A stretch of DNA of 64,000 nucleotides, from assembly GCA_002713145.1 (NCBI GenBank), contig PAVS01000019.1, positions 1 to 64,000 on the forward strand, given 5' to 3'. Below the pieces are notes generated by a model. That model did not search any database, was not told where the DNA came from, and was given only the letters and a program-made list of their open reading frames with translations. The translations under genes and the position numbers were made by a program. This DNA is from Halobacteriovoraceae bacterium (GTDB lineage: Bacteria > Bdellovibrionota > Bacteriovoracia > Bacteriovoracales > Bacteriovoracaceae). This document shows, piece by piece, positions 34,234 through 43,186 of the stretch (position 1 is its first letter; each line of letters opens with the position of its first letter).

Positions 34234-35148
34234 ATCGAAAATCTAGACTTTAATAAAGCATGGAATTTAATATCAGAAAGACTGATGACTTGGTTTGAAC
34301 TTGGAGTGAAAAGTATCCCCAATTTTCTAGTGGCCATCGTTGTCGTCATTGCATTTGTCTTGTTGGCCAAATTAGCTAGGAGAGTTTTTCTAAAAACCAC
34401 TTCTCGTTATATGCATGGCTCCCTCAGAGATCTTTTTGCCACCATCATCAAGTTTTCTATCATTGTTTGCGGTTTATTTATCGCTCTAGGAGTGCTTAAT
34501 TTAGATAAAACAGTTACGTCTCTGCTAGCTGGGGTAGGGGTGATTGGACTCGCCCTTGGTTTTGCTTTCCAAGATATTGCTGCCAATTTTGTCTCCGGAA
34601 TTATGATTGCAGTAAAGCAACCTTTTCGCGTGGGGGATATTATTGAAATTAATGATAACCATGGTTATGTTAAAAAAATAGGACTTAGAACCACTAAAAT
34701 TAGGACTTTTCAAGGCATTGAAATCCTCATTCCTAATAAAGATCTTTTTACCAATGCCCTCAAAAATTACACCGACACTAAAGAGAGAAGGATTGATCTG
34801 GCTTGTGGCGTTTCATATGGTGATGATCTCGAAAAGGTAGCCAAGGTGGTTGAACAAGCTCTTATGGATATTCCAGGGCGAATTCAAGATAGAGATCCGC
34901 AAGTCATGTTTTATGAATTTGGAGGAAGCTCTATCAATTTTAACGCCAGAATTTGGATTGAGTTTAATAAGCAATTTGATTACACCAAGGCCAAGCATGA
35001 CGTGATTATTGCTATCAAAAAGGCGCTGGATGCCAACGATATCGCTATTCCATTCCCAATTAGAACCCTTGATTTTGATATTAAAGGGGGGGAGAATTTA
35101 GTGACTCCTTTATCTGCGGCTTTAGATCAAATGAAATCAGCTCACTAG
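34234..35148 (+). CDS. MscS-family mechanosensitive channel, probable ATC start
   Basis: The first ATG is 34285, with no ribosome site. A strong GAGGAGGAG (34222-34230) lies upstream, and four bases on at 34234 is ATC in the same frame. Starting there adds IENLDFNKAWNLISERL, just like the amphipathic N-terminus of MscS relatives. The 304-residue product has three membrane segments; the pore helix region is LLAGVGVIGLALGFAFQDIAANFVSG, followed by the beta domain (RVGDIIEIND) and alpha/beta domain. Such channels open on membrane tension to release solutes on hypoosmotic shock. Confidence 0.88.
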   Translation: MENLDFNKAWNLISERLMTWFELGVKSIPNFLVAIVVVIAFVLLAKLARRVFLKTTSRYMHGSLRDLFATIIKFSIIVCGLFIALGVLNLDKTVTSLLAGVGVIGLALGFAFQDIAANFVSGIMIAVKQPFRVGDIIEINDNHGYVKKIGLRTTKIRTFQGIEILIPNKDLFTNALKNYTDTKERRIDLACGVSYGDDLEKVAKVVEQALMDIPGRIQDRDPQVMFYEFGGSSINFNARIWIEFNKQFDYTKAKHDVIIAIKKALDANDIAIPFPIRTLDFDIKGGENLVTPLSAALDQMKSAH

Positions 35149-35157
35149 TTAAATGAC

Positions 35158-35197
35158 TGTTTAAGTTTTAGACACTCTTTAAACTTTTTTCAGCCAT
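35158..35197 (+). terminator. Weak hairpin terminator after the MscS gene
   Basis: GTTTAAG pairs with CTTTAAAC (one bulge) around a loop and is followed by six T. It contains AAGTTTTAGACAC, which also occurs upstream of the first gene in the window near 118-131. Confidence 0.35.
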
Positions 35198-35233
35198 GAG
35201 GATTTTCAGGTTCTGCCGTCTTATAATAGGGCC

Positions 35234-36130
35234 ATGAAAAAACTATTGCTCATACTTTTAAGTACTCAAATTTCAGCGGTGTTTGCTGATAGCTGCCAAC
35301 AAGTTGGAGGCAGCATGATTAGCCCTCAAATTAGTGAAGAGACCATCTCCCGTCTTAACCAAGAAATTGGAGTTGAATATCATCCTAGCATCTATGATTT
35401 TAAAAAACGAGACTCTAAAAACCAAATAAAAAGTTTTTATATTAGTTATTGTAAAATACCTTATGGGATCAGAAGAGGTCTTAAAGATAGAGGAGTGAGT
35501 GTTCATCTCACTGCCGAGAGTATTGTGAATCACCCTGCTATGAAAAGCCAAAGAAATAGCACTCCTAGAAATCACGGTGAGGGCGGCTCATGGGCAAATT
35601 TACCAGGCGTTCCTGCTGAAGGAACCAAGCTTCTTATCTTTAATGTCAGCGTATTAAATATAAATAATGGTTCTGAAGACGCTGTCTTGCATGAAACTGC
35701 CCATTCAATAGATTACTTACTCAACAAAAATAGGTTTTTTGTTAGAAAAAAAATCTCACAAGAGCGTGATTTTCAAAAATTATATGACAGTACGACAGAA
35801 TGGGAAGGAATCTATCGTAAAGAATATGATTATGTTTTAAAAGATCTATTTATTGAGAAAGTTGACGTTTTGAGTACTCATAAATTTCTTGCATGGAAAA
35901 ATAATAATCAGCATATCGTTGATGATTTAAACTACCTTGATCAGATTGCTACTGATGATATGAATAATAATATTAGCTATACCCAAGGTCATCACGAAGA
36001 ACATTTTGCTGAAGCCTTTACCATTTTTTATAAAAGTCCTACCACTAATAATAGATTGAGAAAATATGATCCCGAGTTACACGCTTATTTTACGAATTTG
36101 GAAAGAGTGATCACTCAAAGGTTTGAATAA
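35234..36130 (+). CDS. Secreted lethal-factor-like (ATLF) zinc metallopeptidase
   Basis: 298 residues with a signal peptide (about 1-18). HETAHSIDY places the HExxH zinc site at 153-157. Near the end, EEHFAEAFTIFYKSP and the following Pro/Tyr-rich LRKYDPELHAYF match the second signature ExFAEAF of the anthrax lethal factor / Pro-Pro endopeptidase fold. The protein is short, so it would be the bare catalytic domain without a delivery domain. Family assignment rests on two motifs and order. It ends 1 base before the PLD-like gene start, which suggests a co-expressed secreted pair. Confidence 0.7.
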   Translation: MKKLLLILLSTQISAVFADSCQQVGGSMISPQISEETISRLNQEIGVEYHPSIYDFKKRDSKNQIKSFYISYCKIPYGIRRGLKDRGVSVHLTAESIVNHPAMKSQRNSTPRNHGEGGSWANLPGVPAEGTKLLIFNVSVLNINNGSEDAVLHETAHSIDYLLNKNRFFVRKKISQERDFQKLYDSTTEWEGIYRKEYDYVLKDLFIEKVDVLSTHKFLAWKNNNQHIVDDLNYLDQIATDDMNNNISYTQGHHEEHFAEAFTIFYKSPTTNNRLRKYDPELHAYFTNLERVITQRFE

Positions 36131-36131
36131 T

Positions 36132-37331
36132 ATGAAAAAACTCATCTCCCTAATCTTAGTAACAGTTTCATTCAATCTCATGGCCGTGCTTGACTATGAA
36201 CTCGTGGTGAACCAGCCTGGTCTTGAAGACGGATCAACTCAAACCATCGAACGTAAGTTTCTGGACCTACTCGATCAAACTCCTGCGGGAGCTCAAGTAC
36301 ATATGAATATCTATGGTCTCAAGCTACCTGAAATTGCCGAGGAATTAGTTAAGGCCCATAAACGAGGGGTAAAATTTGATATAGTGATGCGACCTTTTAA
36401 AGAACCTGAGAGTTTTAAATCAGTGGAGATTCTTCGCACTCAATTTAAAGTCAGTGAGTTAAAAATATGTGGCTTTTTCTGCAGCTCCATCGCATTTAAT
36501 CATAATAAATTTATGCTAATATCAGAATTAAAGAATGGAACTAAAAATATCGCAATCCACACTTCAAATAATTTCTGGGATGATGAGCGTAGAAATTTCA
36601 ACGATTTTTTAATCATTAAAAATAATCAAGCTCTTTATGAATCTTTGAAAAAATACTTTTTAACAATTAAAAGCGGGAAGAGTAATCCCAAAATCTCACC
36701 GCAGATAACAGATAAAATCCAGATGTATACATTTCCCATGAGAAAAACTCGCCGAGTGGGTAAACCTTCAACACCACTAAGAAGAACTATCACAACTCAT
36801 TATGATCCAGCTCTGGCCTTGCTTAAGCAAATAAAATGTGCACCGGGAGCGAAAGTGCAATTTGCTCATTCCCGTTTTACGAATGCGAGAAAAGAAGTTG
36901 CTAAAGAGTTGAAAAAATTAAAACAAGCTGGCTGCCACGTGCATGTGATGTTGAAAAATGATGTCTCTACTGAAAAAATTGGACCAATCAAAATCATTGC
37001 AGATTCACCGGGCTCAAAAATAAAAAAGCTGCTTGGAGATTCTCTCACCGTATTTCCTTATGAAGAAGGTGTTAATGGCAGGCCTTATCGAAAAGGGGAT
37101 TCCAAAAAGAATGCCATCCATTCAAAAATAATATTGATAGATGCTCCTCTGGGAGAGAATCCAGAATTTCAAAAAAGAGTATTGGTGGGCACGTTTAATT
37201 TCGATGCTCCATCACTCAAACTCAATAACGAATTAATGCTGATTATTGATGATGAAAATCTTTATGCGGATTATTTAGAAATTTATAACAGCTTATACCA
37301 ATCTTATTTAGATAAATATGGAAACAAATAA
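36132..37331 (+). CDS. Secreted phospholipase D-like protein
   Basis: A TTG at 36123 opens the frame, but the ATG at 36132 starts a clean signal peptide (MKKLISLILVTVSFNLMA) and has AAAGG upstream. 399 residues with two HKD halves: HNKFMLIS (about 127-134; the usual Asp is Ser) and HSKIILIDAP with VGTFNFDAPS (about 333-360). Two HKD motifs form one catalytic site for phosphodiester hydrolysis. With a signal peptide it acts outside the cytoplasm. It is paired with the lethal-factor-like protease (1-base gap). Confidence 0.78.
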   Translation: MKKLISLILVTVSFNLMAVLDYELVVNQPGLEDGSTQTIERKFLDLLDQTPAGAQVHMNIYGLKLPEIAEELVKAHKRGVKFDIVMRPFKEPESFKSVEILRTQFKVSELKICGFFCSSIAFNHNKFMLISELKNGTKNIAIHTSNNFWDDERRNFNDFLIIKNNQALYESLKKYFLTIKSGKSNPKISPQITDKIQMYTFPMRKTRRVGKPSTPLRRTITTHYDPALALLKQIKCAPGAKVQFAHSRFTNARKEVAKELKKLKQAGCHVHVMLKNDVSTEKIGPIKIIADSPGSKIKKLLGDSLTVFPYEEGVNGRPYRKGDSKKNAIHSKIILIDAPLGENPEFQKRVLVGTFNFDAPSLKLNNELMLIIDDENLYADYLEIYNSLYQSYLDKYGNK

Positions 37332-37362
37332 AAAAAGCCGCCCATAGAGAGCGGCCTTTAAT
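37332..37362. terminator. Bidirectional terminator between PLD-like and katG genes
   Basis: GCCGC (37337-37341) pairs with GCGGC (37351-37355) with an A-rich flank on the left and T on the right, so it can end transcripts of both convergent genes. The longer T-run is on the katG side. Confidence 0.65.
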
Positions 37363-37381
37363 CTAAGAATTTTAAAGCTTA

Positions 37382-39649
37382 TTAAATATCAAAACGTCCA
37401 GCATTCATCACTTTTGACCAAGCATTTACAAAGTCTTGTGTGAACATTTTTTTGGCGTCATTCGCAGCATAAGCTTCCGCTACTGCTCTGAGTTCCGCGT
37501 GTGAACCAAATAAAAGATCCACTGGAGTGGCCGTCCACATAACTTTTCCAGACTTTCTATCTTTACCGACGTAAACACCTTCTTCATCTTTAGACTTAGT
37601 CCACTCTACAGACATATCAAGTAAGTTGGTAAAGAAATCGTTTGTTAGAGCTCCTGGTCTTTTCGTGAAAACTCCATGTTTAGTGTTGCCGCTATTAGCA
37701 CCTATTGATCTCATTCCTCCTACCAGAACTGTCATCTCAGGAACAGTAAGATCAAGGGTATCAGCTTTATCTACTAACATATGAACAGGTGAGCGCTTGC
37801 TCTCCTTATCAAAGTAATTTCTAAAACCATCGGCTACAGGCTTAAGCACTTCAAAAGACTCGACATCAGTATTCTTTTGGCTTGCATCTGTTCTACCAAG
37901 GGTGACTGGAACACTTATTTTCATTCCACCTTTTTTGGCCGCTGCTTCTATGGCTGCAGCTCCTCCGATAACAATTGTGTCAGCTAAACTAACTTGTCTA
38001 CCGCCAGTGAGACCTTTGTTGTAATCACTTTGAATTTCAGTCAGCTTATCTAGAACTTTCTTTAATTCTTTAGGATCATTGGCTTTCCAAGTATTTTGCG
38101 GAGCAAGTCGCACTCTTGCACCATTGGCTCCACCACGCATATCAGTTGCTCTGTAAGTAGCAGCTGATGCCCAAGCAGTTTTAACCAATTCAGGAATAGT
38201 TAAACCAGAGTTTAAAATTTTATTTTTAAGTTCATTAACTTGAGCCTTGGTAATGAGTTTATGAGATCGAGTTGGAACAGGATCTTGCCAAGGAAGTGAA
38301 AAGTCAGGAACTTCTTTTCCTACGTAACGTGACTTTGGTCCCATATCTCTGTGAGTAAGTTTAAACCAAGCCATAGCAAAAGCTTTTTCAAATTCTTTTG
38401 GGTTCTCTAACCATCTCTTTGTTATTTTTCTAAACTCAGGATCTTCTTTAAGAGAGAGATCTGTCGTTAGCATAACAGGAGGATTTCTCTTGTCTTCAAT
38501 ATGCGCATCAGGAACGAGGTCTTTAGCTTTTCCATCTTTAGGAACCCATTGCTTAGCTCCACTTGGACTTTTTTCTAGCTCCCACTCAAACCCATAGAGA
38601 TTAGATAAATACTGATGAGTCCACTTGGTCGGTTGAGCAGTCCAAGCACCTTCAAGCCCACTGGTTATGGTGTCTTCTGCATTTCCTTTTCCGCATTTAT
38701 TTTTCCAACCAAAGCCTTGTTGCTCTAAGTCTCCAGCGGCTGGCTCAACCCCAACGCAGTCATCTACTTTATGAGCACCATGAACTTTTCCAAAAGTATG
38801 TCCACCAGCAATTAAGGCAGCCGTTTCTTCGTCATTCATCGCCATTCTTTGGAAAGTTTCACGAATATCATGAGCTGCTTTTTTAGGGTCAGGATCTCCA
38901 TTTGGTCCTTCAGGGTTAACATAGATAAGACCCATATGGGTTGCACCTAGTGGCTTGTCTAATTTTCTTTTCCCATGAAATCTTTCGGCACCCATCATTT
39001 CTGCTTCAGGTCCCCAATAAACTAGTTCAGCTTCCCAGTCATCTTCACGTCCACCTGCAAAACCTACCGTTTTAAATCCCATGGACTCCATGGCTACATT
39101 TCCTGTAAGAACCATAAGATCCGCCCAAGAAAGTGCGCGTCCATATTTCTTTTTTATCGGCCAAAGAAGTCTTCTGGCTTTATCTAAGTTGGCATTATCA
39201 GGCCAGCTATTAAGAGGCTCAAAGCGAAGTTGTCCACCCGCTGCTCCCCCACGGCCATCTACTGTTCTATAAGTACCAGCACTATGCCAGGCCATACGAA
39301 TAAAAAATGGTCCGTAATGTCCCCAGTCTGCTGGCCACCAATCTTGAGAATCAGTCATAACTGCTTCAATATCTTTTTTGACTTTTGCTAAATCTAATTT
39401 GCTAAATTCTTTAGCATAATCAAAATCATCACCATAAGGACTCGACTCTTTTAAATTTGTTCTTAGCGGAGCTAAGTTCACATTGTCAGGCCACCAAAAT
39501 GAATTTGGTTTTGCTTCGTACTTTACAGGTGCATTTTTGTTCTCTTCAGTAACGAGACGTCCCTGACCCTTACCAGATTTGTCGGTAGAGTTCGTTGAAC
39601 AGGCAACTGTTACAAGAGCAAAAACACAGAGGTTTAAGATTGTTCTCAT
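37382..39649 (-). CDS. katG: Exported catalase-peroxidase (KatG), lipoprotein-like signal
   Basis: The frame reaches 39682, but AAAGGAG precedes ATG 39649. 755 residues; removes H2O2 as catalase and peroxidase with one heme. The N-terminus carries an export signal with a possible lipobox (TVAC, Cys17), unlike cytoplasmic KatG. All key residues are there: distal Arg118, Trp121 and His122 ([11 protein letters not shown]), the Met-Tyr-Trp cross-link set Trp121, Tyr243 and Met269, and proximal His284 ([10 protein letters not shown]). The C-terminal inactive copy is also complete. A periplasmic location resembles KatP-type enzymes. Confidence 0.92.
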   Translation of the reverse strand: MRTILNLCVFALVTVACSTNSTDKSGKGQGRLVTEENKNAPVKYEAKPNSFWWPDNVNLAPLRTNLKESSPYGDDFDYAKEFSKLDLAKVKKDIEAVMTDSQDWWPADWGHYGPFFIRMAWHSAGTYRTVDGRGGAAGGQLRFEPLNSWPDNANLDKARRLLWPIKKKYGRALSWADLMVLTGNVAMESMGFKTVGFAGGREDDWEAELVYWGPEAEMMGAERFHGKRKLDKPLGATHMGLIYVNPEGPNGDPDPKKAAHDIRETFQRMAMNDEETAALIAGGHTFGKVHGAHKVDDCVGVEPAAGDLEQQGFGWKNKCGKGNAEDTITSGLEGAWTAQPTKWTHQYLSNLYGFEWELEKSPSGAKQWVPKDGKAKDLVPDAHIEDKRNPPVMLTTDLSLKEDPEFRKITKRWLENPKEFEKAFAMAWFKLTHRDMGPKSRYVGKEVPDFSLPWQDPVPTRSHKLITKAQVNELKNKILNSGLTIPELVKTAWASAATYRATDMRGGANGARVRLAPQNTWKANDPKELKKVLDKLTEIQSDYNKGLTGGRQVSLADTIVIGGAAAIEAAAKKGGMKISVPVTLGRTDASQKNTDVESFEVLKPVADGFRNYFDKESKRSPVHMLVDKADTLDLTVPEMTVLVGGMRSIGANSGNTKHGVFTKRPGALTNDFFTNLLDMSVEWTKSKDEEGVYVGKDRKSGKVMWTATPVDLLFGSHAELRAVAEAYAANDAKKMFTQDFVNAWSKVMNAGRFDI

Positions 39650-39816
39650 TTTTTCTCCTTTAATAAAAAAATCCTTACTCATAATACCTTAGATATTATT
39701 GGAGAATTGAATAAGAAATACCAATTTTAAAATTCTATTCTAGAGATAGATAAAAACTATCAGTAAGCTTAAAGCTCATTGATGTAAGTTATGCGCAGGG
39801 CTATGCTTAAGATTCG

Positions 39817-41691
39817 CTAGGAGAGGTACTTTTTAACAGTTTTTAAGAAGTTTGATTTTCGAATTGGTTTACCAATATGGTCATTCATACCAGATTCTTT
39901 AGCTTTCTTAATATCGTCTGGCATGACCGCAGCAGACAAAGCGATGATAGGAATTTCCTGGTTGATTTTTCTGATCTCTTGGCAACATTGGAAACCATCC
40001 ATTTTGGGCATATGCAGATCCAAAAAAATGATATCATAATCTTTTTGATGAAATGCGTTTAGCGCTTTTTCTCCATTCATCACAACATCCGTATCAAAAT
40101 TAAATTTATCTAAAAGATTTTTGGTAACGATAATATTGAGTTGATTATCTTCGACTAATAGCGCCTTATATCTTCGGGTAAATTCCTCTTGGTAGGTTTT
40201 CTGCTTTTGGATGTGATCATTATGACTTAACTGCTCGGCGGATGCTGTCGTAAAAGTGCATATAAATTCAAAGGTTGAACCTTTATCAACATCACTCTTA
40301 AGCTTAATTTCTCCTCCCATAGCTTCTATCAATTGCTTTGATAACATAAGACCCAAGCCTGTTCCCCCATATTTTCTTGTGGTAGAAGAGTCACCTTGTT
40401 CAAAAGGCTTAAAGAGTTGTTTTTGAATCTCTTTATCAATTCCAATGCCGGTATCCTTAACACTGAAACTGATTTTTGTTTGAGGTCCAAGTTTTTCTAA
40501 TACGGCTACATCCAAATCGATCGATCCTCTAGGGGTAAATTTACTGGCATTACTTAAAAGATTAGTAAGGACTTGCATGATTCGAAGTGAATCTCCTAAG
40601 ATATATTCTGGGATCGTAGGATCAATATATATATTAAAAGTCAGTCCGCTTTTCTCAATACCAAATTTAAAGATATGAGTTAAGTTATCAATAAGATCTT
40701 TTAGTCTAAAAGCTTTGTTCTCTATGGTTAGTTTACCCGCTTCAACTTTAGAATAATCAAGAATATCATTAATAACCCCGAGTAATGATTCAGTGGATAT
40801 TTGAATATTCTTTAAGTGTTCGAATTGAGAGTCACTGAGCTCTGTTTCTAGCACCATATTGGTTAAACCTATAATAGCGTTCATAGGAGTTCGGATTTCG
40901 TGACTCATATTGGCCAAAAAGACGGACTTTGCTTTAAGAGCGTTTTTGAGATCTTTTTCTAATTTTTTTTGCTCCGTTATATCCCGAGTTGAAGCATATA
41001 AAAAATTCTCTCCTGCTAATTGAATTCCTTTGGCATTAATTTGCGCATGGAAAACAGACCCGTCCTTTTTTTTATGAATGGTTTCAAAGGTTTTTGGATT
41101 TTCTATTACACTAGCAATTACTGGTACCATCTGTTCTACAGGAATCGTTTCATCCCAATCTTTAACATTAAGTTTGAGTGCTTCTTCTCTGGTGTAACCA
41201 AGTAAATTGGCAAATGAATAACTGCAGTGAATAACGTTTCCCGCGCGATCAAGAATATGAATACCATCAGAAGCGGACTCCATGATGTTCTGGTATAATT
41301 CTTTTTCATGCTTAATCTGATCTCTTAACTTTTTAATCTTGGTGATGTCTTTGATAATAGAGAAAAAAGCTTTGCCTGAGGAAAGATTGATTTCGGAAGT
41401 GTTCACTTCAACATCTCTTTTTTCACCATTTTTTAGTTTATGTTGAAAAACAAAATAGCTTTCTTGGGAGGTACTAACTTCCACCATCAGGTTTTTTACC
41501 CCTTCTTCAGAAAGCGTATTTAGGTCAAAGACTTTTAATTGTAAAAACTCTTCTTTGGTGTAACCATAAAAATCACTGGCCGCTTTATTGGAACCTAAGA
41601 TTTTTCCCGAGCCAGGTTCGATCAATAACATAATTGAGCTATGCTGATCGAATATTTCGATAAAAGAATTGCCTTCTGAAAGTTTTTTCAT
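39817..41691 (-). CDS. Hybrid sensor histidine kinase, PAS-PAS-HisKA-HATPase-REC
   Basis: 624 residues, no membrane segment, so a soluble cytoplasmic sensor. Two PAS domains (about 12-118 and 130-245) are followed by the phospho-acceptor His264 in FLANMSHEIRTPMNA. The ATP-binding domain (about 365-480) has the N box (LTNLLSNASKFTP), DTGIGI and the GGTGLGL motif. A receiver domain (508-624) has the phospho-acceptor Asp558 (FLDLHMPKMDG) and Lys608. No output regulator is adjacent. The ligand of the PAS domains is unknown. Confidence 0.9.
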   Translation of the reverse strand: MKKLSEGNSFIEIFDQHSSIMLLIEPGSGKILGSNKAASDFYGYTKEEFLQLKVFDLNTLSEEGVKNLMVEVSTSQESYFVFQHKLKNGEKRDVEVNTSEINLSSGKAFFSIIKDITKIKKLRDQIKHEKELYQNIMESASDGIHILDRAGNVIHCSYSFANLLGYTREEALKLNVKDWDETIPVEQMVPVIASVIENPKTFETIHKKKDGSVFHAQINAKGIQLAGENFLYASTRDITEQKKLEKDLKNALKAKSVFLANMSHEIRTPMNAIIGLTNMVLETELSDSQFEHLKNIQISTESLLGVINDILDYSKVEAGKLTIENKAFRLKDLIDNLTHIFKFGIEKSGLTFNIYIDPTIPEYILGDSLRIMQVLTNLLSNASKFTPRGSIDLDVAVLEKLGPQTKISFSVKDTGIGIDKEIQKQLFKPFEQGDSSTTRKYGGTGLGLMLSKQLIEAMGGEIKLKSDVDKGSTFEFICTFTTASAEQLSHNDHIQKQKTYQEEFTRRYKALLVEDNQLNIIVTKNLLDKFNFDTDVVMNGEKALNAFHQKDYDIIFLDLHMPKMDGFQCCQEIRKINQEIPIIALSAAVMPDDIKKAKESGMNDHIGKPIRKSNFLKTVKKYLS

Positions 41692-41730
41692 GGATCTAAT
41701 TTACCAGAAAATCAATTGATGGAGAAATAA

Positions 41731-42501
41731 TTAATATGAGCTGAGGACTCTTTGCCTTAAACTTTGCAATGTTTCCTGCCACATCTCTGGGGGATCATTT
41801 CTAAAGTTTCTTATCCTGCTCATGACAGAGTTTTCATTGGGGTAGTTATTCATGCAACCTGCAAAACCTTCTTGACCTGCAGGACCTGAAATCGTGCATG
41901 AGGGAAGATCCCAATTATTATTCACTCCATGCATATAAGTATTCATCTCTTCCATCCCAAGATTTTCAGAAACCGGAGAAACCTTCTTTGAAGTAATACT
42001 CCAAGCAGATTCATAAACACTTATATCAGATTGACTTAACGAACCATTAAAACCATGAGGAGTTTCTGCGTAGAAGCGGGTGATATCTCCATCATAATTG
42101 ATGACGGTTAAATCGAGATTGGGAGCTTCACTTTTATTTCCCATACAACCTCGATAGAGTATATAGGCTCGCTCGTTTTTATAAACGCAAGTTCTAATTC
42201 CAGGCCCCGAGCTAAAGACGGAACCCATGCCGTTGAATAAACCTCTGCCGATGAACTCCAGTGATCCTGAATTAATATCGTCCAGGGCATCCATGGGTCC
42301 ATAACTTCTGGTTTGTCCTGCAGGACTTGGTCCTGAAAAATCGGAAGGGACAAGTTCATTTTTTTCTTGAAGGCAATTGTCATAAACAATATCTCCAACT
42401 TCTTTGAGTTTATTAAAACTATTAATAGCGAAGTTGAGATCGACATCTTTTGCTAGAGTGATATTTGAGACGATAAGAGAGGTTAAGATAAATATTTTCA
42501 T
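41731..42501 (-). CDS. Secreted protein with several cysteines, 256 aa
   Basis: The signal peptide is 1-17 (TLA/KD). The mature part has about seven Cys, with a Gly-rich middle (SGSLEFIGRGLFNGMGSV), so a disulfide-linked fold is likely. The same-strand beta-barrel gene begins 607 bases upstream. No catalytic motif or family recognised. Confidence 0.6.
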   Translation of the reverse strand: MKIFILTSLIVSNITLAKDVDLNFAINSFNKLKEVGDIVYDNCLQEKNELVPSDFSGPSPAGQTRSYGPMDALDDINSGSLEFIGRGLFNGMGSVFSSGPGIRTCVYKNERAYILYRGCMGNKSEAPNLDLTVINYDGDITRFYAETPHGFNGSLSQSDISVYESAWSITSKKVSPVSENLGMEEMNTYMHGVNNNWDLPSCTISGPAGQEGFAGCMNNYPNENSVMSRIRNFRNDPPEMWQETLQSLRQRVLSSY

Positions 42502-42544
42502 AACTCTAGTATCGGTGAAAACACCAAGATACTTGAGTGATGGA

Positions 42545-43108
42545 CTAGAACATAAAACCTAAATTAAAGCTTAAGTTTAATCCAGACGCGATATATTGAT
42601 CAAAGGTTTCAGTGGCGTCACTATCTCCAGGCCCACTCGCTAGTTCGTAGGTGGGCGATTTTACAAAGGATCTATAACCTAAATCAAATGTATAGTAGAA
42701 GACTTCTCCAAACAAACTGACCGCTCCTATGTTTAGCCCATAGAATTCACCTCGGCTAAAATCATACTGACTTTTTTCATCATCCTCTTCAAAGTCCACT
42801 TCACCACCATTGGACTGCCCATAACTTAAGCCGATATAGTACAGTGGTTTACAAGGAATAAATAATAAGCATCTGTTTCCTATCGGTTTGGTATAGATTC
42901 TGGTCCCGAGAGTAGATAGACTGCCGATCACACCCACACCTCCTGTGTAGTGAAAATCTAATTGTCGAATCGGAAAGTAACGGATACCTATGCCTAAGCT
43001 TCCGTAGGGGGACTTATAACCCGTACCGATCTCAACTCCTAATTTTCCAGCAAAAGCCTGAGAAGCAATAAGTATTAAAGAGATGAGAATGATTCTGAGA
43101 GCACTCAT
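42545..43108 (-). CDS. Outer-membrane beta-barrel, paralogue 1
   Basis: 187 residues with signal peptide (1-20, FAG/KL). Strands with pattern GVEIGTGYKSPYGSLGIGIRYFP, then a TLGTRIYT turn, C-LL-FIPC (a small disulfide loop), and a C-terminal LNLSFNLGFMF. The same scaffold, with GTG-KS-GSL-LG-RYFP, STIGSRIYT and a Cys pair, is in the gene at 46142-46708. The two are therefore paralogues. The barrel class is inferred from strand pattern and the terminal Phe; family unknown. Confidence 0.65.
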   Translation of the reverse strand: MSALRIILISLILIASQAFAGKLGVEIGTGYKSPYGSLGIGIRYFPIRQLDFHYTGGVGVIGSLSTLGTRIYTKPIGNRCLLFIPCKPLYYIGLSYGQSNGGEVDFEEDDEKSQYDFSRGEFYGLNIGAVSLFGEVFYYTFDLGYRSFVKSPTYELASGPGDSDATETFDQYIASGLNLSFNLGFMF

Positions 43109-43140
43109 ATGAATATTTTAGCGTGAGTTTAGGGAATTAA

Positions 43141-43167
43141 AAAAGGGTGGAAAACTCCACCCTTTTG
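43141..43167 (-). terminator. Terminator of the OmpA-like gene
   Basis: AAAAGGGTGG pairs with CCACCCTTTT (10 bp, 6-base loop), with a T-run on the minus strand. It lies 20 bases past the stop of the OmpA-like lipoprotein gene. Confidence 0.8.
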
Positions 43168-43186
43168 ATTAGCTATGATTTAAAGA

